From Myxococcus eversor (GTDB taxonomy: Bacteria > Myxococcota > Myxococcia > Myxococcales > Myxococcaceae), in assembly GCF_010894455.1 (NCBI RefSeq), contig NZ_JAAIXY010000020.1, positions 149,023 to 213,022 on the forward strand: 64,000 nucleotides of DNA. The letters run 5' to 3'. Position 1 is the stretch's first letter, and every line of letters begins with the position of its first letter. The position numbers and the translations under genes are program-made. Shown here one piece after another: positions 1 through 8,392 of the stretch. The notes beneath the pieces are model-generated. The model did no database searches. It was not told where the DNA came from and was given only the letters and a program-made list of their open reading frames with translations.

Positions 1-2
1 CG

Positions 3-542
3 GACGTCACCCGGGGCGTGCACAAGGCGCCCGCCAACGAGGTGGTGCGCGGGGCGATGCGGCTGGTGCGCGACGTGACGCCGGAGGAGCAGGGCGAGCT
101 GAACCAGATGGGCGTCAACTGCATCCGCTACTTCCCGCGCGGCGGCATCCGCGTGTGGGGCGCGCGCACGGTGGCGGACGCCGCCAGCGAGTGGCGCTAC
201 GTCAACGTGCGCAGGCTCTTCAACTTCGTGGAGGAGTCCATCGCGCTGGGCACCAACTGGACGGTGTTCGAGCCGAACGACCCCACGCTGTGGAAGTCCA
301 TCCACCGCGACGTGAGCGCGTTCCTGCTGCGGCTGTGGCGCGACGGCGCGCTGATGGGCCGCACCAAGGAAGAGGCGTTCTTCGTGCAGTGCGACGAGCA
401 GACGAACACGCAGGAGACCATCGACGAGGGCCAGGTCATCGCCGTCATCGGCCTGGCACCGGTGAAGCCCGCGGAGTTCATCATCTTCCGAATCGGCCAG
501 CATGCGGGCGGGGCGGAAGTGGAGGAGGTGTCCAATGGCTGA
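3..542 (+). CDS. Contractile tail sheath protein, C-terminal part (5' end outside window)
   Basis: The reading frame is open from the left edge, so only the last 179 codons are present. The visible part starts with a DVTRGVHKAPAN-like segment and continues through WRYVNVRRLFNFVEESI, EPNDPTLWKSI and a final VIGLAPVKPAEFI strand. These are hallmarks of the conserved C-terminal domain of phage and contractile-injection-system sheath proteins, which form the outer cylinder that contracts and drives the tube forward. Its stop codon overlaps the start of the tube gene (ATGGCTGA), so the two are probably translationally coupled. The order sheath, tube, LysM protein, VgrG-like spike and gp25 is that of extracellular CIS and type VI iv-like loci. 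Further sheath genes or an ATPase, if present, lie upstream of the window. Confidence 0.93.
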   Translation, partial: DVTRGVHKAPANEVVRGAMRLVRDVTPEEQGELNQMGVNCIRYFPRGGIRVWGARTVADAASEWRYVNVRRLFNFVEESIALGTNWTVFEPNDPTLWKSIHRDVSAFLLRLWRDGALMGRTKEEAFFVQCDEQTNTQETIDEGQVIAVIGLAPVKPAEFIIFRIGQHAGGAEVEEVSNG

Positions 543-1023
543 AGCCAAGGCTCCCGAGGCGGCCCCGCCGGAGCAGGAGGCGGGCGCGCAGCCCGGCGCG
601 CGCGCGGACCCGTTCCGCGCGTACAACTTCAAGCTGCTCATCGACGGGGTGAACGAGGGGCACTTCACCCAGTGCACCGGCCTGGAGGTCGAAGTCGCCG
701 CGCTGCACTACCGCGAGGGCGGCGCGGGACCGGTGACGCGCAGGCTGGCGGGGCCCGTCACGCACGGCGACATGACGCTGCGCTATGGCGTCACCCAGTC
801 GCCGGAGCTGTGGAACTGGTTCCTCGCGTCGATGAACGGCGTGCCGCAGTGCAAGAACGTGTCGGTGCTGCTCTTGGACATGGATGGGGTGACGGAGAGG
901 CTGCGCTGGAACCTCAACGATGCCTGGCCGAAGAAGTGGCGGGCGGCGCCGCTGGATGCGCTCGGCCAGCAGATCGCCATCGACTCACTCACCCTCGTCT
1001 TCGAGTCCATCACCCGTGGCTGA
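535..1023 (+). CDS. CIS/phage tail tube protein (gp19-like)
   Basis: This is a 162-residue protein if it starts at the ATG that overlaps the sheath stop. An upstream in-frame ATG at 502 would add 11 residues but lies inside the sheath gene. After a short Ala/Pro-rich leader, the segment RAYNFKLLIDGVNEGHFTQCTGLEVEVAALHYREGG followed by LRYGVTQSPELWNWF is typical of T4 gp19-like tail tube proteins (conserved phage tail region family). Such proteins stack as hexamers to form the inner tube propelled through the target envelope. Length is normal for the family. The next gene starts with GTG just before this stop, so coupling continues. Confidence 0.92.
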   Translation: MAEAKAPEAAPPEQEAGAQPGARADPFRAYNFKLLIDGVNEGHFTQCTGLEVEVAALHYREGGAGPVTRRLAGPVTHGDMTLRYGVTQSPELWNWFLASMNGVPQCKNVSVLLLDMDGVTERLRWNLNDAWPKKWRAAPLDALGQQIAIDSLTLVFESITRG

Positions 1024-2272
1024 GCCCGCGCGCGGACCCGTGCCCGGCGCGTGGCTGCGCGCCGTTGCCCGGAAGATGAAGGCGTGGGCGGAGTCCGTCC
1101 TCTCCGAGGAGGAGAGCGACTTCGCCGCCGCGCTCGCCCAGGCGCGCGTGCCGCCCGAGCTCGCGAGCCCCTCTTCCATCGACGGTGCCTCCACCGCCTC
1201 CACGCCCGTCACGGTGACGGCGCCTCCCACGGGGCTGAGTCCGCCGGAGCACTGGATCCGCGATGTCCAGGGGCGGCGCACCCAGACGCCTCCCGCGGAC
1301 TGGGTGGCCCGGGTGCGCAAGGTCGCGCCCCATCTCGTGGAGGGACTGGCGGAGCCGGAGGCGCCGCTCCCGGTGAGTGAGTCCCACCAGTCGTTCCGGG
1401 CGCGGATGCTGCGCGCGAGCGAGCCCGACAAGTCCGCCTCCGCGCGGCCCGCGCCGGTTCGCGACGCCTCGCGGCCCGCCGTGCTCCCCGCGCCCTCCTC
1501 CCGCCGCGTCGCGCCGGGTGCTCCCGTGGAGCCTGTTGCCCCGGTGTCGATGCGGCGCGAGGTCAGCGGCCAGGGCCCCGTGAGCGCTCATCACGAAGAG
1601 CCGTCGCGGGCCTCGAAGCTGAAGCCCCTGGCGCCGGCGCATCCCTTCTCATCGCCTCCCGCGACACCTGCTCCCGTGGTGTCGGGGCGGTCCTCCAGTG
1701 AGGGGCCCGTCACTCCCGTCCCCACGCCGATGATGGGAGGGCCGCCCTTCGCCAATCCGGTGATGGTGGCCGCCTCGCCCGCGTCTCCCTGCGAGGTGTG
1801 CGTGCCTCCGCTGGGTGAAGAGGACCGAGAGCGGAGCCTGTGCGCCTCCGGATTTCACCAGGGCATCTCCGCGTCCCAGGCGCTGGAGTTGCAACGCGAG
1901 GGCACGAGCGGAATGTCCTTGCCTCCGCCGCGTGCCTTGCCCCGGTCCACGGGCGAGCCGTGGCGTGTGCGTCGAGGCCCGGACGAAGTCCAGGCGCGGG
2001 AGGCCGAGGCGGTGCGCCGGGATGTGTCCCACGAACCCACGCCTCCGTTCGCGCCACGCACCTGGACGGATGCGGAGGAGCACTCCGCCTCGCGCTTCGC
2101 CACCCCGGTGGGAGATGAGCCACATGGAGCCTCCGAGGATGCCGCCCCGTCCGAGCACGCCTCCTGGCCGGAGCTCCCCACCGCCCTGACTCCGGAGTCT
2201 CCGGACGTCGCCGAGGAGATTCGGCTGTGGACGCGGCTGCGCCGGCTCGAGCGCGAGCAGCGGGGTGACTGA
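1016..2272 (+). CDS. Pro/Ala/Ser-rich, probably disordered CIS-locus protein
   Basis: I do not recognise a family for this 418-residue protein. I chose the GTG at 1016, which overlaps the tube stop by eight bases; an ATG at 920 in the same frame would lie deep inside the tube gene. Residues 1-120 contain two more ordered stretches, WLRAVARKMKAWAESVLSEEE and PPADWVARVRKVAPHLVEG. The middle, about 130-390, is dominated by Pro, Ala, Ser, Arg and Val and looks unstructured. The end is a charged helix EIRLWTRLRRLEREQR. It sits between tube and LysM genes, where other CIS loci carry small baseplate or assembly proteins. The stop overlaps the next ATG (TGATG). A scaffolding, chaperone or cargo role is possible but unproven. 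Confidence 0.7.
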   Translation: MAEPARGPVPGAWLRAVARKMKAWAESVLSEEESDFAAALAQARVPPELASPSSIDGASTASTPVTVTAPPTGLSPPEHWIRDVQGRRTQTPPADWVARVRKVAPHLVEGLAEPEAPLPVSESHQSFRARMLRASEPDKSASARPAPVRDASRPAVLPAPSSRRVAPGAPVEPVAPVSMRREVSGQGPVSAHHEEPSRASKLKPLAPAHPFSSPPATPAPVVSGRSSSEGPVTPVPTPMMGGPPFANPVMVAASPASPCEVCVPPLGEEDRERSLCASGFHQGISASQALELQREGTSGMSLPPPRALPRSTGEPWRVRRGPDEVQAREAEAVRRDVSHEPTPPFAPRTWTDAEEHSASRFATPVGDEPHGASEDAAPSEHASWPELPTALTPESPDVAEEIRLWTRLRRLEREQRGD

Positions 2273-3021
2273 TGGAGCGCGTGGCCTTCCTCATCGAGCC
2301 GAGCGGTGAGCGCATCGGGTGTCTGCTCAACCCGGAGACGCTCGTCCTGCGCCGGGAGGCGGGCCTGCGTCCGAGGCGCGCGCTGGGCGGCTCGTTGCCA
2401 TGGGGTGGGCCCGGGGATGACCCGCTGCTCTTCACCGGAGGAGGCACCACCGAGCTGACGTTGGACCTGCTCTTCGACGTCTCGCTGTCCGGCTCCACGT
2501 TGGAGACGGCGGACGTGCGTGACTTGACCGAGCCCTTGTGGCGGCTGGCGGAGAACGGCCTGCGCGAGGACGGTGGCATGCGGCCGTCGCTGGCGCGGGT
2601 GGTGTGGGGCAAGCGGACCCAGTTCCTGGGCGTGGTGGCCGCGATCGCCGAACGCCTGGAGCACTTCACCGCGACGGGAGCACCGCGTCGCTCGTGGCTG
2701 CGCCTGCGAATGGTGCGCGTGGAGGACGAGACAGGTGTGCGGCAGCCGGTGACGAGCGGCGAGCCTCCGGACCCGGACGTGGTGGCCGCGGCCCTGACAC
2801 CGGAGGACTACGAGGCGCACACGGTGCTCGGGGCCCAGGAGGGCGAGGACGGCACGCCCGCCTCGGGACAGCGCCTGGATGAAATCGCATACCAACGCTA
2901 CGGCGACCCGTCGATGTGGCGCCTCATCGCCGGGCTCAATGGCATCGCCGACCCCTCGCGCGTTCCTCCTGGACAGGTGCTGCGCCTGCCCACTCCAGAG
3001 GCGCTCCGGAGGGTGCTGTGA
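2272..3021 (+). CDS. LysM-domain CIS tube/baseplate adaptor (Afp7/gp53-like)
   Basis: This 249-residue protein begins MERVAFLIEPSGERIGCLLNPE, the N-terminal pattern of CIS tube-associated proteins. It has a beta-rich central domain with TELTLDLLFDVSLSG and ends with a LysM-like module at about 200-245 (RLDEIAYQRYGDPSMWRLIAGLNGI, then PPGQVLRLP). In Afp/PVC-type systems the equivalent protein sits at the junction between the first tube ring and the spike hub. The LysM in this family is thought to be structural rather than a peptidoglycan hydrolase. The start ATG overlaps the preceding stop and the stop overlaps the GTG of the next gene. Confidence 0.88.
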   Translation: MERVAFLIEPSGERIGCLLNPETLVLRREAGLRPRRALGGSLPWGGPGDDPLLFTGGGTTELTLDLLFDVSLSGSTLETADVRDLTEPLWRLAENGLREDGGMRPSLARVVWGKRTQFLGVVAAIAERLEHFTATGAPRRSWLRLRMVRVEDETGVRQPVTSGEPPDPDVVAAALTPEDYEAHTVLGAQEGEDGTPASGQRLDEIAYQRYGDPSMWRLIAGLNGIADPSRVPPGQVLRLPTPEALRRVL

Positions 3022-4535
3022 GCCAGGTGCGGGGGCTGCCCGAGCTGCGCATCGAGGTGGGCGGCGCGCCGCTGCCGACGGGGGACTTGCGCTCCCTCGC
3101 GTCCATCCAGGTGTCGCAGCGACTGGCGCTGCCCACGCAGTGCGAGCTGACCTTCACCGACCCGCGCGGCGTGCTCGCCACGTCGGGCCTTCCTCCGGGA
3201 ACCTCGCTGCGCGTGGCGGCCTCGTCCTCGCTGGAGGACCTCTTCCTGGGAGAGGTGACGGCCGTCGAGTTCTCCCATGCGCGGGGCGGAGCGCGCGAGG
3301 TGCGGGTGCGCGGCTATGACGTCCTGCACCGCCTGCGCAAGCGGCAGCCGGTGCGCGCGCACGTGCAGGTGACGTTGGAGGACCTGGCGAAAGAACTCGT
3401 CTCGGGGCTGGGCCTCTCCGTGAAGGCGGCGTCACCCGGGCCGCTGTGGCGCTACCTCATCCAGCATGGCCAATCCGATTTGGAATTGCTGGTGGAGTAC
3501 GCGGACCGCTGTGGCCTGTTCCCGGTGCTCCATGGCGACACGCTGCGGTTGATGACGCTGGAGGGCGAGGGCGCGCCCGTGTCGCTGCTCCTGGGCGAGT
3601 CGCTGCTGGAGGCGTCCATCGAGATGAATGGCGACGCGGCCTGCCGCGAGGTGTCCGCCGAGGGTTGGGACGTGCTGCGCGCGGAGGCGCACGCGGGGCG
3701 CGCGGATGTACCTCGCGTGGGGCGGGACGTGGAGGCGGGAGTCTCGCCAGAGTGCGTGGGCGGAGAGTCGCGTCGCTCGCTGGTGGACGAGGCGGCGGAG
3801 GGTATCCCCCACGTCGAGGCCGCGGCGCAGGCGGAGCTGGACCACCGGGGCGCACGCGAGGTGGTGCTCACCGCCCTGGCCGAGGGCGACGCTCGGCTGC
3901 GGCCGGGCACGCGGGTGGACGTGGCGGGTGTGGCCGCGCTGGTGGCGGGCCGCTACGTGCTCACCAGCGTCATGCATCGCATCGACGCGCGGCAGGGCTT
4001 CGTCTCGGAGCTGTCCTCCGCGCCGCCTCCGCGAAGGCCTCGGGCTCGCGCCTCCGCGGTGACGCTGGGCGTGGTGAGCCGGGTGGATGACCCGGATGGA
4101 CGGGGCCGCGTGCGCGCGACGCTGCCCGCATACGGAGGCGTGGAGACGGACTGGATGCAGGTGCTGGCGGCGGGCGGCGGCTCCGGCAAGGGGCTGATGC
4201 TGCTGCCCGACGTGGGAGACACGGTGCTGCTCGCCTTGGGCGGCGAGGACCCGGCGCGCGGCGTGGTGGTGGGCGGGCTGTACGGAGGCGGGGGGCCTCC
4301 GGACGCGGGCGTCGAGGGCGGTTCGGTGAGGCGCTACACGCTGCTGACGACGGGCGGGCACCGGCTGAAGCTGGACGACGAGAGCCGCACGCTGCGCCTG
4401 GAGGACGGCACCGGCAGCTACCTGGAGTTGTCACCGAAGGGGGTGCGGCTGCACTCGAAGGTGGCGATGGAGTTGGAGGCACCCGGGCAGGACGTGGTCA
4501 TCCGTGGACGGTCCATTGACTTCCGGAGGGGCTGA
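3018..4535 (+). CDS. VgrG/gpD-like spike hub protein
   Basis: This is a 505-residue protein starting at the GTG that overlaps the LysM gene stop. Residues 1-340 resemble the phage late control gpD/gp27-like hub (LRIEVGG, QCELTFTDPRGVLA, the YADRCGLFPVLHGDTLRLM segment). Residues 350-450 form a gp5-like OB fold (GVVSRVDDPDGRGRVRATLP, MQVLAAGGGSGKGLMLLPDVGDTVLLAL, GGLYGGGG). The rest, with LKLDDESRTLRLEDG and LELSPKGVRLHS, is the start of a beta-helical needle. The role is the trimeric spike hub that connects tube, baseplate and the PAAR tip encoded directly downstream with no gap. No effector domain is fused to the C-terminus. Confidence 0.93.
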   Translation: MSQVRGLPELRIEVGGAPLPTGDLRSLASIQVSQRLALPTQCELTFTDPRGVLATSGLPPGTSLRVAASSSLEDLFLGEVTAVEFSHARGGAREVRVRGYDVLHRLRKRQPVRAHVQVTLEDLAKELVSGLGLSVKAASPGPLWRYLIQHGQSDLELLVEYADRCGLFPVLHGDTLRLMTLEGEGAPVSLLLGESLLEASIEMNGDAACREVSAEGWDVLRAEAHAGRADVPRVGRDVEAGVSPECVGGESRRSLVDEAAEGIPHVEAAAQAELDHRGAREVVLTALAEGDARLRPGTRVDVAGVAALVAGRYVLTSVMHRIDARQGFVSELSSAPPPRRPRARASAVTLGVVSRVDDPDGRGRVRATLPAYGGVETDWMQVLAAGGGSGKGLMLLPDVGDTVLLALGGEDPARGVVVGGLYGGGGPPDAGVEGGSVRRYTLLTTGGHRLKLDDESRTLRLEDGTGSYLELSPKGVRLHSKVAMELEAPGQDVVIRGRSIDFRRG

Positions 4536-4877
4536 ATGCGCCTGCTGACCGTGGACGCGCTGGTGGTGTGTGCCCATGAGCTGGGGCGCGTGGGGCTGGT
4601 GAACTCGCAGCCCTGGGTGACGGTGGAGCGCCGGCCGCTGCTCGTGCGCGCGGACCCGGAGGGCCGTCCCATTGGCGGGTGTCCCAACATCGGCCCCACC
4701 ATCAAGCCCTGCACCACCACGTTGAAGGTGCAACAGGGTTACTCAACGCTCGTCACCATCGACGGCAAGCCCGTCTGCCTGGACACGTTGATGGGGCTGA
4801 CGGACGGCACCCCGCCCGGCATCGTGAAGTACAAGGTCAACGCGCCCGGCCAGACGCTGGTGACGGAGGAGCGATGA
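4536..4877 (+). CDS. PAAR-like spike tip protein
   Basis: This 113-residue protein begins on the base after the VgrG stop. It contains GGCPNIGPTIKPCTTTLKVQQGYSTLVTIDGKPVCLDTLMGLTDGTPPG, the signature of PAAR-like tip proteins found in CIS loci, with Cys residues placed as possible metal ligands. It would cap the needle and sharpen the spike. The protein is domain-only, with no toxin extension, so the system is not delivering a PAAR-fused effector from this gene. Its stop overlaps the start of the gp25 gene (ATGA). Confidence 0.88.
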   Translation: MRLLTVDALVVCAHELGRVGLVNSQPWVTVERRPLLVRADPEGRPIGGCPNIGPTIKPCTTTLKVQQGYSTLVTIDGKPVCLDTLMGLTDGTPPGIVKYKVNAPGQTLVTEER

Positions 4878-5302
4878 GCGGGCCTCGCTTCCGCACCTGG
4901 CGCTTCGCGCACCCGGACTTCGAGATGGCGGAGAAGTCCGGCCTGCGCGTGGCTCCCACCGGCCGCGTGGAGATGGTGGAGGAGCACGCCTCCATCCGTC
5001 AGGCCGTGCTGCTGCTGCTCACCACGGTGCCAGGGGAGCGGGTGATGCGCCCGGACTATGGCTGTGAGCTGCACAAGCTGCTCTTCGCCAACAACGACGA
5101 CACCACGGCGGGGCTCGCCATCCACTACGTGCGCCGCGCCCTGGACCGGTGGGAGCCGCGCATCCAGGTGCTGCACCTGGACGCCACCCGGAGCGCGGAG
5201 GACGGCTTCCGCCTGGACGTGTCCGTGGAGTACCGCGTGCGCTCCACCGGCCGCACGGAGCGGCTGGCGTATCCCTACTCGCTCTCGGGAGGCCCGACAT
5301 GA
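4874..5302 (+). CDS. GpW/gp25 family baseplate wedge protein
   Basis: The protein has 142 residues from the ATG overlapping the PAAR stop. The core HASIRQAVLLLLTTVPGERVMRPDYGCELHKLLFANNDDTT, followed by ALDRWEPRIQVLHLD, is the standard gp25/lysozyme-like baseplate domain. Despite its lysozyme name this domain is structural and organises the baseplate wedge at the first sheath ring. The short N-terminal extension (RTWRFAHPDFEMAEKSGL) is a little longer than in phage gp25. It overlaps the start of the next baseplate gene, in agreement with one transcriptional unit. Confidence 0.92.
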   Translation: MSGPRFRTWRFAHPDFEMAEKSGLRVAPTGRVEMVEEHASIRQAVLLLLTTVPGERVMRPDYGCELHKLLFANNDDTTAGLAIHYVRRALDRWEPRIQVLHLDATRSAEDGFRLDVSVEYRVRSTGRTERLAYPYSLSGGPT

Positions 5303-7890
5303 CGTCGTTGCCGACACCCCGGCTCGACGACCGGAGCTTCGCGCAGCTCGTGGAGCAGGCGCGCTCGCGCATCCTCGCCCTGTGTCCCGAGTGGACGGAC
5401 CTCACGCCGCACGACCCGGGCATGGTGCTGGTGGAGGTCTTCTCCCACCTCACCGAGACGATGCTCTACCGGCTCAACCGGCTGCCGGAGAAGGCGTACG
5501 TGGAGTTCCTCCGGCTGCTCGGCGTGCGCCTCCAGCCGCCCGCCGCCGCGTCGGTGCGCCTGCGCTTCTCCCTGGCCCGCGCCTCCGAGCGCCCCACGGA
5601 GATTCCGCGCAACACGCCCGTCACCCTGTCGCGCGCCGGCGCGGGCGTGGAGCCCGTCGTCTTCCACACGGCGGACGCGGTGACGATTCCGCCCGGTGCC
5701 ACCCAGGTGGAGGTGCTCGCCTACCACTGCGACCCGGTGGACGGAGAGAAGGTGGGCGTGGGCACGGGCCTGCCGGGCCTCACCGTGCAGGTGAAGCGTC
5801 CGCCCATCGTCGCGCCCACTGGGGACTCGCTGGACCTCGTCGTGGGCGTGGAGGCGGGACCCGGCGAGCTGGATGCGCGAGCGCCGGCCCGTCGCCATGA
5901 CGGCCGCACCTTCCGCATCTGGCGCGAGGTGGAGAACTTCGCGGCGCTGGGCCCGGACGAGCCGGCCTATGTCGCGGACCGGATGACGGGCACCCTCACC
6001 TTCGCGTCCTCGGTGCGACTGGCGAACGAGGCGGGCGAGCTGAACGAGCCGCGCACGCTGGCGGCGGTGCCCGGCGTGGGGCGGGAGATTCGCGTCTGGT
6101 ACCGGCGCGGGGGTGGCGCCTCGGGCAACGTGGCGGCGGGCACGCTGGAGGTGCTCAAGGCGCCCCTTCCGGGCTTGAAGGTCACCAACCCCCGCCCCGC
6201 CACGGGCGGTCGGGTGGCGGAGACGCTGGAGAACGCGCTCCTGCGCGGGCCCCAGGAATTGCACTCGCTGCGGCGCGCCGTCACCGCCGGGGACTTCGAG
6301 CTGCTGGCGCTGCGCAGCTCCGGCGCGGTGGCGCGCGCCAGGGCCGTCACGCTGGCGCAGCTCTGGTCGCATGCCCCCGCGGGCACGGTGGAGGTGTTGC
6401 TCGTCCCGCATCTGCCGCCGGAGGTGCGCGGCGCTTCGGGCGAGGGAATCACCGAGGCGGCGCTGCGCGAGCACGAGACGGAGGAGGCCCGCGCGCGCAT
6501 CCACACGGAGCTCGATTTGCGCCGTCCGCTGGGCACCACCTGCCATGTGGAGTGGGCGCGCTACAAGACGGTGCGCGTGCAGGCGCGAGTGGTGGCGCAC
6601 CGCGAGGAGGACACGGCGGCGCTGCGCTCGCGCCTCACCGAGCGGCTCCACCAGGTGCTCACGCCGCTGCCCTCGGCGCTGCAGCCGGAGGGCTGGCGCT
6701 TCGGCCAGGCTCTGCGGGCCTCGCACGTATACGACGCGCTCCTGGCCGAGCCGGGCGTCAGCTACCTCGACAAGGTGCGCCTGCTGGTGGACGAGGTGCC
6801 CCGCGAGGTGCGCACGCTCGCCGCCGACAGCTTCCAGCCGGGCACCTTCTACGCGGGCGGCGGCGAGACGTTGTTCCGCACGGTGAACGACGCGGACGGC
6901 TGGGAGCGGGCGGGCCTCTTCCCCGGCGAGGACGTGGACGCGGTGGAGGCGCATCCCCAGCGCGCGGGCCTCGTCGCCGCGTGCGCGCGGCTCGTCTCCG
7001 ACTCGAAGCGCTCCCGCATCCACATGTCCTACGACTGCGGCGAGACGTGGGACGACACCACGCACACGCTGGACGCGGTGGAGGACCTGACGTGGGCGGA
7101 GCGCGACGGCGTGCCGGTGCTGCTGCTGGCCACGCGCGTGGGTCTGTTCGAGCTGGTGTCGCGTCCGGGGGCCACGCCCATCCAGGTGCTGGTGGACCCC
7201 GCCAATCAAGACCTGGGCTTCTACGCGGTGGCCGCGACGACGGACGTGCGCGGCGCGGTGAACGTCGCGGTGGCGGCCATGGGCACGCGGGGCGTCTTCC
7301 TGTCGAGCGGCGGTGGACGCGGAGGCACCTTCCGTCCCATCGGCCCCAAGGGCCAGGACGTGCGCGTGCTGGAGGTCCAGAAGGACGGGCCTCGCTCCTT
7401 CCTCTGGGCGGGCCTGGCCGCGGCCAGTGGCGCGGACCCGGGCAAGGGCGCGCTCTGCTGGGAGCTGATGGGCAGCGCGGACCCTCCGGATGGGTGGCGC
7501 CCCTTCGACAGGAACTGGGATGGCGGAAGCTGTCTGGCGCTCGCGTTCAGCGGCTCCACGGTGTACGCGGGCAGCCACCGCGTGGGCGTGTTGTGGGTGG
7601 ACTCGAGTCGCCCGGGCGCTTCCTGGCGGCGTCCCGACGTGGGCTGCGGCCTGCCGCTGCGCGAGGCGGAGCGCCTGTTCCAGCCCGTGTTCGCGCTGGC
7701 GGCCTCGCCCACGGGTGCGCCGCTGCTCGCGGGAGGACCGGACGGCGTCTTCCGGCGTCCCCGGGGCAGCGAGCGCTATGAGCCCGTCTCCACGCGCGAG
7801 TTCACCGAGAAGGTGACGCTGCCGCCCACGTGGCTCCTCAGCTCCGGCGCGCATACGCTGGAAGTGGTGACGGACGATGCGGAGCCCTGA
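5299..7890 (+). CDS. Baseplate J-like protein with C-terminal putative beta-propeller domain
   Basis: This 863-residue protein starts at ATG 5299, overlapping the gp25 stop. Residues 1 to about 510 are a baseplate J/gp6-like wedge protein (LCPEWTDLTPHDPGMVLVEVFSHLTETMLYRLNRLPEKAYVEFLRLLGV near the start, and LRRAVTAGDFELLALRSSGAVARARAV in the middle). From about residue 512 the sequence changes to repeated blades such as TFYAGGGETLFRTVNDADGWERAGLFPGEDVDAVEAHP, IHMSYDCGETWDD, GAPLLAGGPDGVFRRPRG. These resemble BNR/Ycf48-type propellers. Such a large C-terminal fusion is not part of a minimal baseplate J. It could act as an outward-facing receptor- or envelope-binding module. The stop lies 14 bases inside the next gene. 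Confidence 0.88.
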   Translation: MTSLPTPRLDDRSFAQLVEQARSRILALCPEWTDLTPHDPGMVLVEVFSHLTETMLYRLNRLPEKAYVEFLRLLGVRLQPPAAASVRLRFSLARASERPTEIPRNTPVTLSRAGAGVEPVVFHTADAVTIPPGATQVEVLAYHCDPVDGEKVGVGTGLPGLTVQVKRPPIVAPTGDSLDLVVGVEAGPGELDARAPARRHDGRTFRIWREVENFAALGPDEPAYVADRMTGTLTFASSVRLANEAGELNEPRTLAAVPGVGREIRVWYRRGGGASGNVAAGTLEVLKAPLPGLKVTNPRPATGGRVAETLENALLRGPQELHSLRRAVTAGDFELLALRSSGAVARARAVTLAQLWSHAPAGTVEVLLVPHLPPEVRGASGEGITEAALREHETEEARARIHTELDLRRPLGTTCHVEWARYKTVRVQARVVAHREEDTAALRSRLTERLHQVLTPLPSALQPEGWRFGQALRASHVYDALLAEPGVSYLDKVRLLVDEVPREVRTLAADSFQPGTFYAGGGETLFRTVNDADGWERAGLFPGEDVDAVEAHPQRAGLVAACARLVSDSKRSRIHMSYDCGETWDDTTHTLDAVEDLTWAERDGVPVLLLATRVGLFELVSRPGATPIQVLVDPANQDLGFYAVAATTDVRGAVNVAVAAMGTRGVFLSSGGGRGGTFRPIGPKGQDVRVLEVQKDGPRSFLWAGLAAASGADPGKGALCWELMGSADPPDGWRPFDRNWDGGSCLALAFSGSTVYAGSHRVGVLWVDSSRPGASWRRPDVGCGLPLREAERLFQPVFALAASPTGAPLLAGGPDGVFRRPRGSERYEPVSTREFTEKVTLPPTWLLSSGAHTLEVVTDDAEP

Positions 7891-8392
7891 CATCCAGCGG
7901 CTCCTGCCGGGCGTCTTCCAGCGCACCGTGCTTTCGGGCTCGCCGCTCACCGCGCTCCTGGCGGTGATGGAGGCGCTGCACGCGCCCAGCGAGGACGTGC
8001 TCATGCGGTTGGAGTCCCACTTCGACCCGCGTCGGGCGCCGGACCGCTTCGTGCCGTTCCTCGCCCGTTGGGTGGGCATGGACCTGCCCGTGTCGACGGG
8101 CCTGGGGCGGCTGCGCGAGCTGGTGGCGCAGGCGGTGGAGATATCGCGCTGGCGCGGCACCGCGCGCGGCCTGCGGTTGTTCCTCACCACCGCCACCGGC
8201 CGCACCGACTTCCAGGTGGACGACGCGGTGCCCGGCGCCGACGGCAGGCCCCGGCCCTTCCACGTGCTGGTGCTCGCGCCCTCGGCGGTGGCCACCCACC
8301 GGCTGCTGCTGGAACGAATCATCGAGCGGGAGAAGCCCGCGTACGTCACCTATGAGCTGCGCTTCGCGCAGCCGCCTCAAGGAGCCCGTTGA
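7877..8392 (+). CDS. Phage tail protein I-like baseplate component
   Basis: The 171-residue protein contains IQRLLPGVFQRTVLSGSPLTALLAVMEALHAPSEDVLMRLESHFDPRRAPDRFVPFLARWVGMD and a later WRGTARGLRLFLTTATGR. This is the pattern of the P2 gpI-like tail domain that occurs next to baseplate J in contractile systems. It probably completes the baseplate wedge or links it to fibres. The start overlaps the baseplate J gene by 14 bases and the stop overlaps the next ATG (TGATG). No tail-fibre gene follows within the window, so any target recognition must come from the propeller domain, the accessory proteins or genes upstream. Confidence 0.88.
   Translation: MRSPDIQRLLPGVFQRTVLSGSPLTALLAVMEALHAPSEDVLMRLESHFDPRRAPDRFVPFLARWVGMDLPVSTGLGRLRELVAQAVEISRWRGTARGLRLFLTTATGRTDFQVDDAVPGADGRPRPFHVLVLAPSAVATHRLLLERIIEREKPAYVTYELRFAQPPQGAR

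Noticed and set aside
5275..8349. 1024-codon minus-strand open frame across the baseplate J gene
   Set aside because: The plus strand encodes clear baseplate proteins; the minus frame is Arg/His/Ala-rich, as expected from third-position GC bias.
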